Shown here: positions 1-13,132 of the stretch, one piece after another
Layout of the letters: the number at the start of each line of letters is the position of its first letter
Numbering within the stretch: position 1 is the stretch's first letter
Source of the DNA: Lysinibacillus_B sp031181585
GTDB lineage: Bacteria; Bacillota; Bacilli; Bacillales_A; Planococcaceae
DNA length: 64,000 bases
Direction of reading: 5' to 3'
NCBI RefSeq assembly: GCF_047301505.1
Contig: NZ_CP154840.1
Span: 1,302,001 to 1,366,000 of the forward strand
Notes under the pieces: model-generated
The model's input: only the letters and a program-made list of their open reading frames with translations
What the model was told of the DNA's origin: nothing
Database searches by the model: none
Position numbers and translations under genes: made by a program

Positions 1-2
1 AC

Positions 3-878
3 GGCATTGAAATCTTAAAGGGTTATGACCAAATCTTCCTAGGTGCTGTCGGCATGCCAGAGCTAGTCCCGGACCATATTTCCTTATGGGGGCTTTTGAT
101 TAAAATCCGCCGGGAGCTCAAACAGGCCATTAACGTCCGACCTGCAAAGCTTCTTGCCGGACTTGACTCTCCATTGAAAAATCCGCAGAACTTCGATATC
201 ACGGTCGTTCGTGAAAACTCGGAAGGAGAGTATTCGGACAGCGGCGGCCGGATGCACCAGGGAGCAGATGAAATCGCTATCCAAAATGCCGTGTTTACCC
301 GTAAAGGGACGGAGCGGGCAATGCGCTATGCATTTGAACTTGCGAAAAGCTCGCGCGGGCACGTAACAAGTGCCACAAAATCAAACGGTCTTACGTATTC
401 CATGCCATTTTGGGATGAGGTATTTGAGGAAGTGAAGCAGGATTATCCGGATATGGATACAGCGGTAAACCATATTGATGCACTGGCTGCCTTTTTCGTG
501 ATGAAGCCGCATCAATTCGACGTAATTGTCGCATCGAACCTGTTCGGGGACATTTTAACAGACCTAGGCGGTGCGATCATGGGCAGTATTGGTATTGCGC
601 CTGCTGCCAACCTCAATATTGAACGGGAATACCCGTCCATGTTTGAACCTGTACATGGTTCGGCACCAGACATTGCTGGCAAAGGCATCGCAAACCCAAT
701 CGGTCAAATTTGGACGGGCAAAATGATGCTCGATTTCCTTGGCCGCCAGGAGATAGGAAACAAAGTATTACTTGCCATTGAGCAGACACTCGCAAGCGGC
801 GTGAAAACAGGCGATATCGGCGGTACCTCAACGCTTGAGGAAGTGAAAAACAGCATCCTGCAGCACTTGCAGTATTAA
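3..878 (+). CDS. Tartrate / D-malate dehydrogenase (isocitrate/isopropylmalate dehydrogenase family), 5' end outside window
   Basis: The reading frame is open from the left edge (GIEILKGYDQIFLGAVG precedes the first Met at 54), so this is the C-terminal part of a longer gene. The family is NAD-dependent beta-decarboxylating dehydrogenases, which oxidise tartrate, D-malate or isopropylmalate in the cytosol with Mn/Mg. Visible family features are VRENSEGEYSD, a substrate-binding block near AINVRPAKLL, the metal-binding run DVIVASNLFGDILTDLGG, and the NAD-site stretch FEPVHGSAPDIAGKG. The phrase VPDHISLWGLL and the spacing favour the tartrate/D-malate subgroup (YcsA/TtuC/DmlA-like) over LeuB; this is by recall and no leu genes are adjacent. 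A rho-independent terminator follows, so it is probably the last gene of its transcript. Confidence 0.85.
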   Translation, partial: GIEILKGYDQIFLGAVGMPELVPDHISLWGLLIKIRRELKQAINVRPAKLLAGLDSPLKNPQNFDITVVRENSEGEYSDSGGRMHQGADEIAIQNAVFTRKGTERAMRYAFELAKSSRGHVTSATKSNGLTYSMPFWDEVFEEVKQDYPDMDTAVNHIDALAAFFVMKPHQFDVIVASNLFGDILTDLGGAIMGSIGIAPAANLNIEREYPSMFEPVHGSAPDIAGKGIANPIGQIWTGKMMLDFLGRQEIGNKVLLAIEQTLASGVKTGDIGGTSTLEEVKNSILQHLQY

Positions 879-890
879 TTAACGAGAGAA

Positions 891-916
891 ACAACGTTCA
901 CGGACGTTGTTTTTTC
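891..916 (+). terminator. Rho-independent terminator after the dehydrogenase gene
   Basis: ACAACGT and ACGTTGT arms around a short loop are followed directly by six T residues, 12 bases after the stop codon. Confidence 0.85.
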
Positions 917-1372
917 TATAATCGGCCGACACGTCCGTAACGGATGGTTATAGCTATTCCGGTTGGCAAAAGGAAGACAGCCGTTTTATATTGCCGCCAA
1001 TTAGGGAATGTTATAAACAATTGACTTCCGGCTCATTGGCATTACATGCTGAAATAGTAAAGAGGACAGAAAATACAGCGGATCAGGAGAAGCGAAAAGA
1101 ACATACACTATGGCACATAATTCTCGCTGCCCTATGAAATAACCATACAAAAGAGCCTGGCGGAACTTGAAAGGGCTTACAAGGCATTGCAAATACTTTA
1201 AGAAAGCAATACTCAGGTTGCGACCTACACAATTCATTTTATCAATCGTGCCGTTCATATACGGGAAGGGGAAATCGATTAGGCACGTCTGGTCAAGGCT
1301 TGGAGCAGTATATAACCATTCCTGAAGAGGTACAGTAAAGCAAAAACATATAGACGAGGGAGGGAAGAGCAT
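917..1372 (+). other. Gene-free stretch, possibly decayed coding DNA
   Basis: No intact gene is supported here. The plus strand shows broken short peptide-like runs (LAELERAYKALQIL, then TYTIHFINRAVHIREGEID) separated by stop codons, which could be the relic of a helical protein gene. A long opposite-strand frame covers the region but has no convincing start, Shine-Dalgarno or protein-like composition. Confidence 0.3.
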
Positions 1373-1852
1373 ATGAAAAAATTCGGTTTAATGTTACTGT
1401 TAAGTGCCATGTTAGCCGCCTGCTCAGATGAAGAAAACCTAGGCAGCCAGGAGGTGCAGGCCGATCAGGATGAGGTAATGGTTATCAAGCAGATCGGTAA
1501 GCTGTATTTCCCTGATGGACATGGAGATGTACAGTTCATTTTTGAACGTGATGCTGTCGATATCCAGGTGTTTGCTGAGAATCTTTCCATTGAGCAGACG
1601 TATACCATTACACTTGAAAAGGCAGATGGCGGTGTTACATTTGGGCCTAAGGAAAATGTGAAAATTACAGCAGGGAAAATAGTCGGCCAGACAACCTTCC
1701 GCCCGAATGCGAATGGAGAGCTGTTTGTATCGATGATGAATCCGAACAGAATGTTTGAAGGGGACGAAGAAATGCGCGTCATCGTTCAATCCGAAAAGGA
1801 TGCCGAGGATTCCCTTCAATCGAAACCGTTCATCCTGCAGCCGAGAAAATAA
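1373..1852 (+). CDS. Small secreted lipoprotein of unknown function
   Basis: The 159-residue product begins with MKKFGLMLLLSAMLAAC: a short basic N-region, a hydrophobic core and a lipobox LAAC, so it should be lipid-anchored at Cys17 on the outer face of the membrane. The mature part is acidic and rich in alternating hydrophobic/polar residues (VQFIFERDAVDIQVFAENL, TYTITLEKADGGVTF), suggesting a beta-sandwich resembling a Calx-beta or adhesin-like fold; that is inference from pattern only. The start is supported by AGGGAGGGAAG eight bases upstream. I do not recognise a named family. Confidence 0.7.
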   Translation: MKKFGLMLLLSAMLAACSDEENLGSQEVQADQDEVMVIKQIGKLYFPDGHGDVQFIFERDAVDIQVFAENLSIEQTYTITLEKADGGVTFGPKENVKITAGKIVGQTTFRPNANGELFVSMMNPNRMFEGDEEMRVIVQSEKDAEDSLQSKPFILQPRK

Positions 1853-1947
1853 CAGAGAGCTGGACGGGGTATAAATACCTGAAACGAAGTTTATGATGTC
1901 CGGATTTGGTCAATAGATAAAGAACCAATGAAAAAGGAAGTGTTCTT

Positions 1948-2331
1948 ATGCAAAAAATCTTTGACCAGCTGGAAAGCTTCTTACAGCAAATGAGGGATAA
2001 GCCTGAACATCCGCATGCACATTCACACCTCTACAAAATCTGGATGGACCCACCCGTCAATACATTTAATATCACACTTCACTACTTAACAAAAGACGGC
2101 GAGGAATTCGAAGAGGAAGGCTACACACCGATCCGTGTCATTACGAGCGGCTACGAGGAGAACTTGATCGAGCCCGAATTCAAACGCGCACTGCTCGATG
2201 TTTTCGAAAAACTTAACCACGACGGGCATCACCATTTCCCGCGTCCAACATACGTATCATTCGAAGATGATCCAGCTGTATACCATGTACAATCGCTGGG
2301 GAATGAAGAGAAAGAACCAGGCAGCTACTAG
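1948..2331 (+). CDS. Conserved-looking hypothetical protein with His-rich segments
   Basis: This 127-residue protein has no signal peptide or membrane segment. It begins with an amphipathic helix (MQKIFDQLESFLQQMRDK), then a His-rich stretch (HPHAHSHLY), a probable beta-rich middle (NTFNITLHYLTKDGEEF) and a second His cluster (NHDGHHHFPRP). The His clusters could bind metal, but no known metal-site signature is visible. A ribosome binding site (AAAAAGGAAG) lies a few bases before the ATG. A terminator overlaps its last codons, so it is a single-gene or last-in-operon unit. I do not recognise the family. Confidence 0.65.
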   Translation: MQKIFDQLESFLQQMRDKPEHPHAHSHLYKIWMDPPVNTFNITLHYLTKDGEEFEEEGYTPIRVITSGYEENLIEPEFKRALLDVFEKLNHDGHHHFPRPTYVSFEDDPAVYHVQSLGNEEKEPGSY

Positions 2332-2347
2332 AGCTGTCTTTTTCTTT
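2319..2347 (+). terminator. Rho-independent terminator
   Basis: AGGCAGCT / AGCTGTCT arms with a five-base loop, followed by TTTTTC. It overlaps the end of the preceding coding sequence. Confidence 0.7.
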
Positions 2348-2538
2348 TGAAAAAAAGTCAGACGATATTGACTGAAGGAGATAGGTAGTAGGGTCCTTCT
2401 TTAAAACAATCATTATATGTGCTGGGGATGTTTTTTGTTTTTCTAGCCATGCAATTTGTGTATCCTATTCATAAAAGTTACGAGGCAAACAAAGCAGGGT
2501 AACTTACGATTGACTATAAAAAGCAGAGGTGATGATTG

Positions 2539-3615
2539 GTGAAGCAACTCTTTCTATTTAGTTTATTGGCGGTGGCTTTATTAGCGGGGTGTTCCCAGGG
2601 TGGAGAGCAAAAGGCGGTAAATCAGCAAAACGATGCTATTCAAGATCAGGAAAACGAGGGCATTGAGGTAATCATGGAAAACCTTGAAGTGCCTTGGTCT
2701 ATCGAAAAGCTTGGTAATACGTTCTATCTGACAGAAAGAGCAGGGAATATTGTAAAAATCGAAAACGGAAAAATGGAGCGGCAGGAAGTTGAGCTGCAGA
2801 AGGAGCTTTCAACTGCTTCAGAGGCAGGTTTATTAGGGTTTGTGCTCGCACCGGATTTTCAGGATTCAAATAGGGCATATGCCTACTATACGTATGAAGA
2901 TGGTGCAGGACAATTTAACAGAGTGGTGACACTTCATCTGGAAGGCAGTGTCTGGACGGAAGAAAAGCTGCTACTCGATAACATCCCAAGCGGTGCCTAT
3001 CATCATGGCGGCAGGCTCAAGATCGGACCTGATGGAAAGCTGTATGCGACGACTGGTGATGCAACTGTACGGGATATCGCACAGGATTTGAATTCTTTGG
3101 GCGGAAAAATTCTAAGGATGAATCCGGATGGTACGATTCCAGCTGACAACCCATTCCCGGATTCCTACGTCTACAGTTATGGACACCGCAATCCGCAGGG
3201 GATTACTTGGTTACCTGATGGGGAGCTGTTTGCTAGTGAGCACGGCAATAATGCCAATGATGAAATTAACCGGATTGAAGCAGGAAAAAATTATGGCTGG
3301 CCGCTTATCGAAGGGCATAAGGAACAAGAAGGAATGGTCTCGCCGTTATTTACGTCGGGAGCTGAAACGACTTGGGCACCGTCGGGAATGGACCATTACA
3401 ATGGAAAATTGTATGTAGCTGCTTTAAGAGGAACGGCAGTGCTGGCATTTGACCCGGCATCAGATCAACAAGAGGAAGTCATAACGGGACTAGGTAGAAT
3501 TCGTGATGTGTTAATAGAGGATAATTCACTTTATTTCATCACCAATAATACAGACGGTCGGGGCAATCCGGAGGAAAATGGAGACAAGCTTTACAGGATG
3601 CCGCTTTCACAATAA
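2539..3615 (+). CDS. Lipoprotein PQQ-type glucose/sorbosone dehydrogenase (GSDH family)
   Basis: The product is a membrane-anchored extracellular beta-propeller protein of the glucose/sorbosone dehydrogenase family. The signal is MKQLFLFSLLAVALLAGC with lipobox LAGC. The mature part shows family landmarks: VPWSIEKLGNTFYLTERAG, EAGLLGFVLAPDFQ, HHGGRLKIGPDGKLYATTGD, NSLGGKILRMNPDGTIP, YSYGHRNPQGITWLPDGELFASEHG and NYGWPLIEGH. The His in GGRL/SEHG regions is typical of the catalytic and cofactor site. Family members oxidise aldose sugars with PQQ where PQQ exists; the substrate here is unknown. I chose GTG 2539 because AGAGGTGAT lies correctly upstream; a TTG one codon earlier is possible. Confidence 0.85.
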   Translation: MKQLFLFSLLAVALLAGCSQGGEQKAVNQQNDAIQDQENEGIEVIMENLEVPWSIEKLGNTFYLTERAGNIVKIENGKMERQEVELQKELSTASEAGLLGFVLAPDFQDSNRAYAYYTYEDGAGQFNRVVTLHLEGSVWTEEKLLLDNIPSGAYHHGGRLKIGPDGKLYATTGDATVRDIAQDLNSLGGKILRMNPDGTIPADNPFPDSYVYSYGHRNPQGITWLPDGELFASEHGNNANDEINRIEAGKNYGWPLIEGHKEQEGMVSPLFTSGAETTWAPSGMDHYNGKLYVAALRGTAVLAFDPASDQQEEVITGLGRIRDVLIEDNSLYFITNNTDGRGNPEENGDKLYRMPLSQ

Positions 3616-3654
3616 TAACGATTCCTTTTCTAATGATAGTGATTAAAAATAATG

Positions 3655-3692
3655 AAAAGCAGAAGGACGAACCGGTCGCCTTCTGCTTTTTT
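3655..3692. terminator. Bidirectional terminator between convergent genes
   Basis: AAAAGCAGAAGG and CCTTCTGCTTTT form perfect arms around a 12-base loop, with A and T runs on either side. It serves both the sugar dehydrogenase gene and the convergent SDR gene. Confidence 0.85.
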
Positions 3693-3706
3693 GATTTTCA
3701 GGGTCT

Positions 3707-4780
3707 TTATTTTTTTCTAAATACCGCCCAAAGTGAAGCGCCGATTCCGGCAGCTATGGCAGAGCTTAAAACCGGATGCTTGGTTGCCTTAACATAATAG
3801 CTTGTCTCGCGTATCCACCCTTTATTGGTACCGCGTTCATGCAAGCCATATCCAGCTTTATATAGGGCGCTGGCTTCTGGCGGGTTGGACGGGCGGTCAT
3901 CATGCTGCGTCCGGTATAAGGTCTTTTCTATCAGCTTATCGGAAAACCTAGGAGCCAGTCTGCCAAGTACGGCTAAGAGCTTCGCCTGTCCACCTACATA
4001 CATGTCCCGCTTTGGATGTTCTGCGCTATAAAGAATGGCCTCCGCCACCGTTTCAGGTGCATAGATCATACCGATGTGGGTCGGCTGCTTGTCCAAATAG
4101 CTGCGGGCATGCTCATTGTAGGGTGTGTCAATCCGTCCCGGGTGTATAAGCGTAACAGAAACAGGAGCGTTTTCTTTCTCCAGCTCCATCCGTAAGCTTT
4201 CCGTCCATCCATGCAGGGCAAACTTTGCGGAGGAGTATGTCGACTGGACGACTGTTCCGCGGTCACCGAAGAAGCTGCCGATATTGATAACAGCTCCGGG
4301 AGTACCTCTTTTTGTATAATGATCTACTGCAACTCTAGAACCGTAAACGACACCCCAAAAAACAGTATCGAACATGCGGCGCATATCCTTGATGGTAACT
4401 TCAGTCGTTTTCCCATAAATCGAGACGCCAGCATTATTAACCCACGTATCAAAGCCGCCAAATTTTTCGATCGCTGTGTCGGCAATTTTTTGGATATCTT
4501 CTTCGACGCCGACATCTGCAGCAACCCAAGCCGCCTCGCAGCCTTTACTTTGTAATTCCTCTACCAGCTCTTGAAGGGCATTTTCATTTCTTGCGGCTAC
4601 GACAACCTTGGCTCCTTTTTTTGCTGCCATCCTTGCCGTAACAAGCCCGATTCCGCTAGAAGCCCCCGTAATAACGATCACTTGGTCCTGCAGCTTTTTC
4701 AATGAAAGCTCTTCCATTGATCCATCTCTATCCTGCATCATATCTATTAGAGAATCATGTTCCACATCTTTCATTTCCAT
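3707..4780 (-). CDS. Short-chain dehydrogenase/reductase (SDR) with a C-terminal extension
   Basis: A 357-residue NAD(P)-dependent oxidoreductase. The Rossmann motif TGASSGIG is at about residue 39, the NNAG motif follows in TWVNNAGVSIYG, and the catalytic Ser/Tyr/Lys triad is seen in INIGSFFGDRG and TYSSAKFALHG. The protein is about 100 residues longer than a classical SDR. The extra C-terminus (LAPRFSDKLIEKTLYRTQ..., ending in a hydrophobic AIAAGIGASLWAVF) matches a subgroup that often acts on lipophilic or stress-related substrates, and the last segment may touch the membrane. A GAGGAGG site precedes the ATG. The true substrate cannot be told from sequence. Confidence 0.85.
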   Translation of the reverse strand: MEMKDVEHDSLIDMMQDRDGSMEELSLKKLQDQVIVITGASSGIGLVTARMAAKKGAKVVVAARNENALQELVEELQSKGCEAAWVAADVGVEEDIQKIADTAIEKFGGFDTWVNNAGVSIYGKTTEVTIKDMRRMFDTVFWGVVYGSRVAVDHYTKRGTPGAVINIGSFFGDRGTVVQSTYSSAKFALHGWTESLRMELEKENAPVSVTLIHPGRIDTPYNEHARSYLDKQPTHIGMIYAPETVAEAILYSAEHPKRDMYVGGQAKLLAVLGRLAPRFSDKLIEKTLYRTQHDDRPSNPPEASALYKAGYGLHERGTNKGWIRETSYYVKATKHPVLSSAIAAGIGASLWAVFRKK

Positions 4781-5019
4781 TAGTAATTCCTCCTCACTGT
4801 TACTTTTTTCATCTTTACCCTGAAGCTCTTATGCAAAACGCTGCAGATCGGGCTTTATCAGTTTTAGTTGAGTTAGTATGTGTCAATCGAAAGGTAATTA
4901 AAGTGGTTATCGTAATAGTGTGGCTCACTTTGTAAGGAAGCAAACATTTGTATAGTTGAAGACCTTCAATCCTATACTAGAATTGTGAAAAAACTTAAGA
5001 AGACGATGGAGGATTGTGT

Positions 5020-6498
5020 ATGTCAAATGATTCGATGATTGTACATGCCATAATAGATGGTAAAAAAGTAGAGACCGAAAACAAACTGCCTCGTGAAAAT
5101 CCCACACATCCGGACGAAATCGTCGGGTATGCTCCTATTAATACAAAGGAAGAAGCAATCCGTGCCATCGATGCTGCCTATAATGCTTTTCAAAGCTGGG
5201 CATGGAGTGATGTAGAGGACCGGATAGCAAGAATGAGACGTGCAATTCAAAAAATTAAGGAAGCGACGCCGGAGATTGCTGAATTATTATCCCGCGAGCA
5301 CGGAAAAGCGTTATATGATGCGCAGGGAGAAATTGCTGTTTCGCTCATGTGGATGGAATTTGCCTGTGATCATGTAAAAAATGTAGTGACACCACAAGAA
5401 AAAGAGCATGAAAACGGGAGAACCATTCTTACGTTCGATCCTGTAGGTGTCGTGTCAGCCATTACCCCTTGGAACTATCCTATTTCCTTATCGACGATCA
5501 AAGTAGCGCCGGCATTATTAACAGGTAATACAATGGTTTTAAAGCCGAGTCCTTTTGCTCCGTTAGCAGTAAGTCGTGTTGTAGAAATCATTGCCGATGA
5601 GTTTCCGCCGGGTGTGCTGAATCTTGTACACGGAGAAGCAGATGTAGGTGTTGAACTGACATCGAACGAGAAGGTTGCAAAAATTGCCTTTACAGGTGGC
5701 ACAAAAACAGCGAAAAGCATTATGAAGGCTGCCTCCGAAACGATTAAAAAGATGACACTTGAGTTAGGCGGTAATGACGCAGCCATCGTTTTAGAAGATT
5801 TCGATGTTAATGATGAACGTGCTTTACGTAGAATGGTTATTTCCAACTTCTTAACAGCAGGACAAATTTGTATGATTGCTAAGCGTGTATACGTCCATCG
5901 CTCTATTTATGATGCTTTTGTCGAGAAATATATCGAAGCAGCAAATAAGTGGATCCGAGTGGGAGACCCATTTCATCCAGAGGTTACAGTAGGGCCTGTT
6001 AATAATAAGAACCAGGTAAAATATGTGCAAAGCCTTATTGATGATGCTAAAAGCAAGGGGGCGGAGGTCATCAAGTTAGGAAAAATAGTGAGCCCGGAAC
6101 TGATGGAAAATGGTTACTTCCTACAGCCGACATTAGTGCTCGGTGCGGATTACCATGATCCAATCGTAGTGGAGGAACAATTTGGTCCTACTGTGCCGAT
6201 CCTTCCGTTTGATGATGAAGAACAAGTCATTGCATTGCATAATGAGAGTATCTATGGTTTAACGAGTTCGGTGTGGGGAGAAGTAGAACATGCCATAAAA
6301 GTTGCCCGACGCATAGAAGCAGGGACAACAATGATTAATACAGCAGCTATCCAAGGCTTAGATGTCCGTTTCCCGTTTGGCGGCGTCAAGCAATCCGGTG
6401 TAGGCCGTGAATATGGTGAAGATGGTTTAAAATCCTATACGGAAACACATGTAATCAACATACCTAACAATTTGGACTTGCCTTTTATTCCAGAGTAA
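5020..6498 (+). CDS. Aldehyde dehydrogenase (NAD(P)+) family protein
   Basis: A 492-residue cytosolic enzyme that oxidises an aldehyde to its acid. Landmarks are the NAD-site/TPWNYP block (ITPWNYPISLSTIKVAPALL), FTGGTKTAKSI, the general-base Glu in LELGGND, and the nucleophilic Cys in FLTAGQICMIAKRVYV. The C-terminal motif EEQFGPTVPILPF and the closing PFGGVKQSGVGREYG are also family-typical. Length is normal. ATG 5020 was chosen because GATGGAGG lies seven bases upstream; a TTG two codons earlier lacks correct spacing. The family resemblance is to broad-specificity/succinate-semialdehyde-type enzymes; the substrate is not assignable. A terminator follows at 6575. Confidence 0.88.
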   Translation: MSNDSMIVHAIIDGKKVETENKLPRENPTHPDEIVGYAPINTKEEAIRAIDAAYNAFQSWAWSDVEDRIARMRRAIQKIKEATPEIAELLSREHGKALYDAQGEIAVSLMWMEFACDHVKNVVTPQEKEHENGRTILTFDPVGVVSAITPWNYPISLSTIKVAPALLTGNTMVLKPSPFAPLAVSRVVEIIADEFPPGVLNLVHGEADVGVELTSNEKVAKIAFTGGTKTAKSIMKAASETIKKMTLELGGNDAAIVLEDFDVNDERALRRMVISNFLTAGQICMIAKRVYVHRSIYDAFVEKYIEAANKWIRVGDPFHPEVTVGPVNNKNQVKYVQSLIDDAKSKGAEVIKLGKIVSPELMENGYFLQPTLVLGADYHDPIVVEEQFGPTVPILPFDDEEQVIALHNESIYGLTSSVWGEVEHAIKVARRIEAGTTMINTAAIQGLDVRFPFGGVKQSGVGREYGEDGLKSYTETHVINIPNNLDLPFIPE

Positions 6499-6574
6499 GA
6501 TGTATATGTTTTTGGAACATACCTTATAAAGCAGACAATAATAATGAAACAGAATTCTCAGGTTCGGGTGATTA

Positions 6575-6607
6575 GATGACTTTGGTATATAACGAAGTCA
6601 TCTTTTT
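6575..6607 (+). terminator. Rho-independent terminator after the aldehyde dehydrogenase gene
   Basis: GATGACTT / AAGTCATC perfect eight-base arms with a 12-base loop, followed by TTTTT. Confidence 0.85.
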
Positions 6608-6970
6608 GCCTATTTGCTTTCCTACATATTTATAATTGTCTCACCGTTTCACTCGAAATCATCGATCTCATGTTCTTCTTCTGCTGCAGAAATTCAAATT
6701 ATTTGTACTAGGTGTCCTGTTGCGAATAGATCATTGCAGTCATAGGAAAAGTGTCATCAATTAATGCAATTAACTTTTCTATCGTCTATATGTATTCATT
6801 TGTATCGCGGTAGATAAAAACTAAAAAGTGATTTAACAAAGTAATGAAGCAAGATATAGAAGAAGAAATGATATTTTTTTAGAAAAAGTATTGTTTTTAT
6901 ATTAAATTCATGTTAAATTATTAAACGTCGCTAAAATGCGATGATAAAATTATAAACTTTTAAAAAGTTA
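6608..6970. other. AT-rich gene-free stretch upstream of the rRNA promoters
   Basis: No coding frame or RNA is supported. The base composition becomes strongly AT-rich towards 6,850-6,960, as expected for an UP-element region upstream of strong rRNA promoters. Confidence 0.5.
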
Positions 6971-6999
6971 TTGACTCGACGATAAGTCGGTGTTATTAT
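6971..6999 (+). promoter_or_regulatory. rRNA promoter P1 (sigma-A type)
   Basis: TTGACT and TATTAT are separated by exactly 17 bases, in an AT-rich context about 220 bases before 16S. Confidence 0.75.
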
Positions 7000-7046
7000 A
7001 AGAAAGTCGCTGTAAAACGACAGAATTGAAGCTTTTGAAAAAGTTG

Positions 7047-7075
7047 TTGACATAAACTTCGGTAAATGTTAATAT
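7047..7075 (+). promoter_or_regulatory. rRNA promoter P2 (sigma-A type)
   Basis: TTGACA and TAATAT are separated by 17 bases, about 75 bases downstream of P1. Tandem rRNA promoters are the rule in Bacillales. A boxA-like CTTTGAAAACTGAACAAG follows near 7,113, as expected for the antitermination leader. Confidence 0.75.
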
Positions 7076-7221
7076 ATAAGAGTCGCTGCTAAAGAGCGGC
7101 AGCAAAATGAACTTTGAAAACTGAACAAGCAAGACGTTAACAATAATTTTCTTTCTTAATTGAAAGAGACAATTTGACTAAAACAATAGTCAGCAACATT
7201 TTGAGCTTAACTCAAACTACT

Positions 7222-11983
<4,762 letters not shown>

Positions 11984-12113
11984 ATTTTGTGTGTTGCACA
12001 ATGAAACGTTTATCCAGTTTTGAAAGAATAAATTTCTTTCAGTTATATAAAGGAACTTCTGCTAAAAGCGCAACATCGTGTTACAGCGCAGAAGTCAGCA
12101 TATCCATATGCAA

Positions 12114-12230
12114 GTCTAGTGATGATGGCAGAGAGGCCACACCCGTTCCCATACCGAACACGGAAGTTAAGCTCTCTAGCGCCGATGGTAGTTGGGGGCT
12201 TCCCCCTGTGAGAGTAGGACATCGCTGGGC
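12114..12230 (+). rRNA. 5S ribosomal RNA
   Basis: About 117 bases. The core CACACCCGTTCCCATACCGA and GAACACGGAAGTTAAGC is diagnostic. The terminal helix pairs GTCTAGTGATG with CATCGCTGGGC across eleven positions (with G-U pairs), which fixes both ends. It lies about 130 bases after 23S and is followed immediately by a strong terminator. Confidence 0.95.
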
Positions 12231-12236
12231 AACAAG

Positions 12237-12265
12237 ACTCAACCTGTAGAGGTTGAGTTTTTTTA
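12237..12265 (+). terminator. rRNA operon terminator
   Basis: ACTCAACCT / AGGTTGAGT perfect arms with GTAG loop, followed by seven T residues, directly after 5S. Confidence 0.9.
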
Positions 12266-12549
12266 TTGCCAAAAAAGCTCCCAACGACCAAACACCGAAG
12301 GTGAGCCCGGCGCGTAAGCGAAAGGTTCTTTTTATCAAAAGAATCGAAAGCTACGGGTTGTAATCCCCGAGCAGTGGGAGGACCAAGAAGGACAAGGAAA
12401 CAAGGGAACGAAAGAAGGAACGTACTCGGTACGTGACTGAAAGAGTGAGTGCAGATGACGCCGTCATTCGCCGGTCATCGCGCTGCGAAGATAGCGTCGA
12501 TGGTAGTTGGAGGCCCCCCTGTGAGAGTAGGACATCGCTGGGCAACAAG

Positions 12550-12577
12550 ACTCAACCTGTAGAGGTTGAGTTTTTTT
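12550..12577 (+). terminator. Second copy of the rRNA terminator, in repeat unit 2
   Basis: Identical ACTCAACCT / AGGTTGAGT hairpin and T run as at 12,237, carried by the tandem duplication. Confidence 0.8.
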
Positions 12578-13132
12578 ATTGCCAAAAAAGCTCCCAACGA
12601 CCAAACACCGAAGGTGAGCCCGGCGCGTAAGCGAAAGGTTCTTTTTATCAAAAGAATCGAAAGCTACGGGTTGTAATCCCCGAGCAGTGGGAGGACCAAG
12701 AAGGACAAGGAAACAAGGGAACGAAAGAAGGAACGTACTCGGTACGTGACTGAAAGAGTGAGCGCAGATGACGCCGTCATCCGCCGGTCATCGCGCTGCG
12801 AAGATAGCGTCGATGGTAGTTGGAGGCGCCCCTGTGAGAGTAGGACGTCGCTTTGCAGCTAGACTCAACCTATAATGGAAAATGAGTATTTAAAAAAGTT
12901 GATCACTTCAGAAAAAGGGGAGTGCTTTTTCCATTAAATATTAAGTTCCATATTGCTGAGGAGGAAATTTAGCACCTATTTATTTTATAATGCAATTGGG
13001 ATTGAAAGGCATTACACTTAAATTAACGAGGCAAGTTTCCGCAAAATGAGCTGCGGTATTTAATTCATAAATAAGTAATTAAAGAGAGTTTGTATTTGGG
13101 AACAAAATAAAAACAATATGGAGGCTAAAAGA

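Larger units (their letters stand above)
12183..12860 (+). repeat. Tandem repeat of ~314 bp that duplicates the 3' part of 5S rRNA and its terminator
   Basis: The 5S 3' half (from CGATGGTAG at 12,183), the terminator and a ~230-base spacer form one unit. The next start of the same unit is at 12,498 (period 315) and the next at 12,811 (period 313). Units 1 and 2 are almost identical through the spacer (AAAAAAGCTCCCAACGACC..., GGAACGTACTCGGTACGTGA). The third is truncated after the 5S-like part and lacks the 3' arm of the terminator hairpin. The internal 5S pieces (about 12,492-12,543 and 12,805-12,852) have no 5' half, so they are not functional 5S genes. No tRNA or protein gene is visible within the spacer. 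Confidence 0.9.

Noticed and set aside
1001..1372. 123-codon frame on the minus strand
   Set aside because: No ribosome binding site, Cys/Phe/Leu-rich composition typical of antisense frames, and no recognisable domain.
11989..12630. Short frames across the 5S/terminator tandem repeats
   Set aside because: They follow the repeat and 5S sequence, have no ribosome binding sites, and change frame between repeat units.
12183..12860. CRISPR-like array (repeats with spacers)
   Set aside because: The unit is ~314 bp, only two to three copies, and built from 5S rRNA and terminator sequence; no cas genes.
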